Assembly (NCBI GenBank): GCA_017436645.1
Contig: JAFSCR010000016.1
Location: 1-42,754 of the forward strand
Length of the DNA: 42,754 bases
Direction of reading: 5' to 3'
Source: Clostridia bacterium
Lineage (GTDB): Bacteria; Bacillota; Clostridia; UMGS1883; UMGS1540
The notes under the pieces are model-generated. The model had not been told where the DNA came from. It did no database searches and worked only from the letters and a program-made list of their open reading frames with translations. The position numbers and the translations under genes were made by a program. Positions 40,505 to 42,754 of this stretch are shown piece after piece. The stretch's first letter is position 1. Each line of letters opens with the position of its first letter.

Positions 40505-41761
40505 ATGTTTAAAGCAGGAGAATTACTGAAGCGAAAATTCAGACGGTACGTTGTACCGGCAGTCGCTTTGGTAGTTCTTGCGGCAATCACCTTAGTGGTA
40601 TGCGCCGCAGTTTCCAAAAAGGAAGTTTACGTGCATGACGGTGAAAATGTTACTGTCATTAAAACAGGTAAACTGACAGTCGGCGAAGCACTTGAAGAAG
40701 CGGAAATCATCCCCGGAGCATTTGATGTTGTTAACCCCTCGCCGGATTCTCCCATTGAGGTCGGCATGGAAATTCATATTACCCGTGCAATCTCTCTTAT
40801 GCTGATTGACGGGGGAGAGAGCCGTGAAGTTTTTACCCAGGCAAAAACTGTCGGTATGCTTTTGGAAAGTGAAGGCATAACGCTCAGTGAATTTGACGGC
40901 GTGCTTCCCGCACCCGAAACACCCATTACCCAGGGGATGACCGTTGAACTGAAACGGTCAAAAGTGATTGAGTATTACGGTGACGGTGGCTACCTCTCCG
41001 TCCATACCCAGGCCGCCACGGTCGGGGACATGCTGACAGGTCTTGGCGTCAAGATGGGCGAAAACGATTTTACAGAGCCGGCACAGGATACATTTTTGAC
41101 AGACGGCATGACGGTACGCCTTGTCCGTGTCACGAAAAAGAATGTGACGAATAAGGTGACGGTTGGATACAAAATTGAAGAAAAAACCACATCGGCACTT
41201 GTAAAAGGAAAAACCCGTATTGCGCAGAACGGCAAGAACGGTATTACGACAGAAACCTATGAAGTTACGTTCCATGACGGGGTGGAAGTGGAAAAGACAC
41301 TTGTTTCTTCTGTTGTCACAAGAAAACCCGTCAATAAAATTATAGAAAAAGGAACGGCTGAAAAACCGAAGGCGAGCGCCAGTGTGCAGAACACCAACAG
41401 CGGCGGGACAAAGAGCACTGCAAAAGGTGAAAACTTTTCTTACAAAAAGATGATTGTTTGCAGAGCTACAGCCTATGACCTTTCTTATGAAAGTTGCGGC
41501 AAGAATCCCGGCGATCCGTATTATGGCATTACCGCAAGCGGTATGAAGGCAGGTTACGGCGTTGTTGCGGTTGACCCCTCCGTCATTCCTCTCGGCACAA
41601 AACTTTATATTGAAGCGGCGGATGGCTCCTGGGCATACGGTTACTGTGTGGCAGGGGATACGGGCTACGGCATTTACGGAAACCGTGTTGATTTGTTCTT
41701 TAATACAAAACAGGAAGTTAAAAACTTCGGCATCCGTAACGTAAACGTATATATACTGTAA
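40505..41761 (+). CDS. DUF348/G5/3D-domain cell wall protein (YabE-like)
   Basis: A 418-residue exported protein. A basic N-terminus and one membrane helix (about 14-36, VVPAVALVVLAAITLVVCAA) act as signal anchor. Three ubiquitin-like DUF348 repeats follow (about 42-200, each with a TVGEAL/TVGMLL/TVGDML start), then a G5 domain (about 205-285), a linker rich in Ser, Thr and Lys, and a C-terminal 3D domain with CRATAYD, VAVDPSVIPLGTKLYIE and GDTGYGIYGNRVDLFF, the three aspartates being present. Such proteins are wall-bound muralytic enzymes of the lytic transglycosylase type or their relatives. The ATG at 40505 follows AAGGAG. Confidence 0.93.
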   Translation: MFKAGELLKRKFRRYVVPAVALVVLAAITLVVCAAVSKKEVYVHDGENVTVIKTGKLTVGEALEEAEIIPGAFDVVNPSPDSPIEVGMEIHITRAISLMLIDGGESREVFTQAKTVGMLLESEGITLSEFDGVLPAPETPITQGMTVELKRSKVIEYYGDGGYLSVHTQAATVGDMLTGLGVKMGENDFTEPAQDTFLTDGMTVRLVRVTKKNVTNKVTVGYKIEEKTTSALVKGKTRIAQNGKNGITTETYEVTFHDGVEVEKTLVSSVVTRKPVNKIIEKGTAEKPKASASVQNTNSGGTKSTAKGENFSYKKMIVCRATAYDLSYESCGKNPGDPYYGITASGMKAGYGVVAVDPSVIPLGTKLYIEAADGSWAYGYCVAGDTGYGIYGNRVDLFFNTKQEVKNFGIRNVNVYIL

Positions 41762-41767
41762 TAAGAT

Positions 41768-41793
41768 AAGGGGCAGAAATTCTGCCCCTTTCA
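41768..41793 (+). terminator. Terminator of the 3D-domain gene
   Basis: AAGGGGCAGAA (41768-41778) and TTCTGCCCCTT (41780-41790), a perfect 11-base inverted repeat, then a short T run. Six bases after the stop. Confidence 0.82.
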
Positions 41794-41820
41794 AATGCCC
41801 GAAAGATGCAGTTTTAACCC

Positions 41821-41850
41821 CAAAAAATTTTTTTAAAAAATTTTCAAAAA
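41821..41850 (+). promoter_or_regulatory. AT tract (UP-element-like), copy 2 of the 21-base repeat
   Basis: The 21-base A6-T7-A6 unit is followed by more A/T and ends just before the -35 at 41855. That is the position of an UP element bound by the RNA polymerase alpha subunits, expected for a ribosomal protein promoter. Confidence 0.6.
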
Positions 41851-41854
41851 AAGC

Positions 41855-41883
41855 TTGCAATTGGTAAAAAAATGTGATATAGT
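41855..41883 (+). promoter_or_regulatory. Promoter of the S10 ribosomal protein operon
   Basis: TTGCAA (41855-41860), 17-bp spacer ending in TGA (extended -10), TATAGT (41878-41883). Predicted start near 41890, about 300 nt before rpsJ. Confidence 0.85.
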
Positions 41884-41889
41884 ATCATG

Positions 41890-42179
41890 TGCTGTGACAT
41901 GGCATACGATGAAACGGGAGGTTGCCGGGCGTGACCCGGGTTTTTCCGTGGAGAATGTCCGATTCATGAAATTGGGCGACAGTCACTGTACACTAAGAAT
42001 AGAAGGAACATCGAAAGAGATAAGGCTTTCTATGCTTATTTGTGCCCGGATACGACTATGTCCGGGTTTATGTTTGTAAAAACATGACACACACGGCTGA
42101 GTGTACGGTTCTTCTCGTCGGCATGGAATTGCGGCAAAAAGTTGTCTATATTAATAAGGTAGGCAACGACAAATAATTT
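41890..42179 (+). promoter_or_regulatory. Structured untranslated leader of the S10 operon
   Basis: About 290 nt with no gene. Hairpins visible: a nested structure at 41896-41959 (GACAT/ATGTC outer, ACGGGA/TTCCGT middle, CCGGG-CGTGA-CCCGG inner), GATAAG/CTTATT near 42019-42041, CCCGGA/TCCGGG near 42045-42066, ATGTTT/AAACAT near 42070-42085, and GTTGTCTA/TAGGCAAC at 42141-42148/42160-42167. In E. coli the S10 leader is bound by L4 to shut off the operon; this leader does not obviously copy that fold, so the regulator is unknown. Confidence 0.65.
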
Positions 42180-42192
42180 AGGAGGCGAGATT

Positions 42193-42522
42193 ATGGCAGC
42201 AAAACAGAAAATCAGGATTCGTCTGAAAGCGTATGAGCATGCTCTCATCGATCAGGCAGCGGAGAAGATCGTGGAAACCGCAAAGCGTACAGGTTCCACA
42301 GTATCCGGTCCGGTACCGCTCCCCACAGAGAAGGAAATCATCACCATTCTCAGAGCTGTACACAAGTACAAGGACTCCCGCGAACAGTTTGAAATGCGTA
42401 CTCACAAGAGACTCATTGACATTCTGTATCCCACAAACAAAACTGTGGAAGCACTGGGAAGACTTGAAGTGCCCGCCGGCGTAAGCATTGAAATCAAGCT
42501 TGTCGGCAAGGACGCACGGTAA
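42193..42522 (+). CDS. rpsJ: 30S ribosomal protein S10
   Basis: A 109-residue ribosomal protein, also known as NusE in antitermination. [20 protein letters not shown] at the start, [17 protein letters not shown] and [20 protein letters not shown] are S10 hallmarks. It is a few residues longer than the usual 102-103 because of the C-terminal KLVGKDAR. The ribosome site AGGAGG lies 7 nt upstream. First gene of the S10 operon; rplC follows after 44 bp. Confidence 0.98.
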   Translation: MAAKQKIRIRLKAYEHALIDQAAEKIVETAKRTGSTVSGPVPLPTEKEIITILRAVHKYKDSREQFEMRTHKRLIDILYPTNKTVEALGRLEVPAGVSIEIKLVGKDAR

Positions 42523-42566
42523 ATGTTGGCAAATTTGTCAACCAATAACCATAAGGAGGATTAGTA

Positions 42567-42754
42567 ATGAACAAGGCAATTATCGGTAAGAAGCTCGGCA
42601 TGACACAGATCTTCACACCGGAAGGTCAGCTGGTTCCTGTAACAGTAATTGAAGCAGGTCCTTGCACAGTGGTGCAGAAGAAGACAGTTGAAACCGACGG
42701 CTATGAAGCAGTACAGCTCGGCTTCGGCGACAAGAAGGAAAAGAAAGTGACAAA
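42567..42754 (+). CDS. rplC: 50S ribosomal protein L3 (N-terminal part)
   Basis: The ATG at 42567 has AAGGAGG upstream. The first 62 residues ([20 protein letters not shown], then [18 protein letters not shown]) match the N-terminus of L3. The gene runs off the end of the window. Order rpsJ-rplC is standard for the S10 operon. Confidence 0.97.
   Translation, partial: MNKAIIGKKLGMTQIFTPEGQLVPVTVIEAGPCTVVQKKTVETDGYEAVQLGFGDKKEKKVT

Noticed and set aside
41855..42079. 74-codon open frame in the S10 leader
   Set aside because: Begins in the -35 box with a TTG, has no ribosome site, and covers the hairpins of the leader.
1..42754. CRISPR arrays, insertion sequences or prophage genes
   Set aside because: No regularly spaced repeats, no transposase, integrase or phage structural gene found in any frame.

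Overview
The window comes from a low-to-moderate GC, Gram-positive anaerobe, most likely an uncultured spore-former-related Clostridia (gut type). Supporting signs: a PolC-type replicative polymerase, HemZ, a YlmC/YmxH-type PRC-barrel protein, a DUF348/G5/3D wall protein, DUF6472, the DUF3343-cysteine desulfurase pair, the order pth-mfd-prsA, sigma-A promoters with 17-bp spacers, and strong AGGAGG ribosome binding sites. I see no prophage, insertion sequence, CRISPR array or rRNA gene.

Layout. (1) 1-2693: 3' end of polC, a tRNA-Ser(GGA) whose promoter carries a TACAnnTGTA palindrome, a gene-free stretch rich in inverted repeats, and a divergent pair (XRE repressor / 77-aa unknown protein) around a palindromic operator. 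(2) 2699-8311, minus strand: a tightly coupled six-gene operon encoding a U32-like protein, three tandem paralogous reductive-dehalogenase/QueG-like iron-sulfur proteins, a Gfo/Idh/MocA protein lacking the usual EKP lysine, and a small cupin. It is divergent from an AraC regulator, with the two promoters superimposed on opposite strands. This is the best candidate for an undescribed metabolic system. (3) 9309-13907: a second AraC regulator divergent from an OFA-like MFS transporter, a metallo-beta-lactamase-fold (MBL) hydrolase and a MATE exporter, with 19-bp tandem repeats at the transporter promoter. (4) 14004-16465: purC, DUF3343 plus cysteine desulfurase, and the PRC-barrel protein.

(5) 25758-16446, minus strand: an eight-gene run recJ-relA-MBL-hemZ-galT-galK-phosphatase-RNase M5-like, covering DNA repair, stringent response, heme and galactose metabolism, with one visible promoter at its head. 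(6) 25931-33078: metA (acetyl-CoA type by its Glu111), a YkgJ-like protein, pth, mfd, a PrsA-like foldase and yebC. (7) 33135-36174: a D-malate/tartrate dehydrogenase divergent from a LysR-MBL-DUF6472 unit, with a perfect T-N11-A palindrome in the lysR promoter. (8) 36246-41761: an unpaired trpB, a CPA2 antiporter with a hairpin leader, a CLC transporter that looks like the fluoride-type clade, and the 3D-domain protein. (9) 41821-42754: UP-element-like tract, promoter, a structured leader of about 300 nt, rpsJ and the start of rplC, the head of the S10 ribosomal protein operon.

Most of the window is housekeeping. The accessory, substrate-responsive parts are regions 2, 3 and 7. Each pairs a one-component regulator with redox or hydrolytic enzymes, and regions 3 and 7 share related MBL hydrolases.
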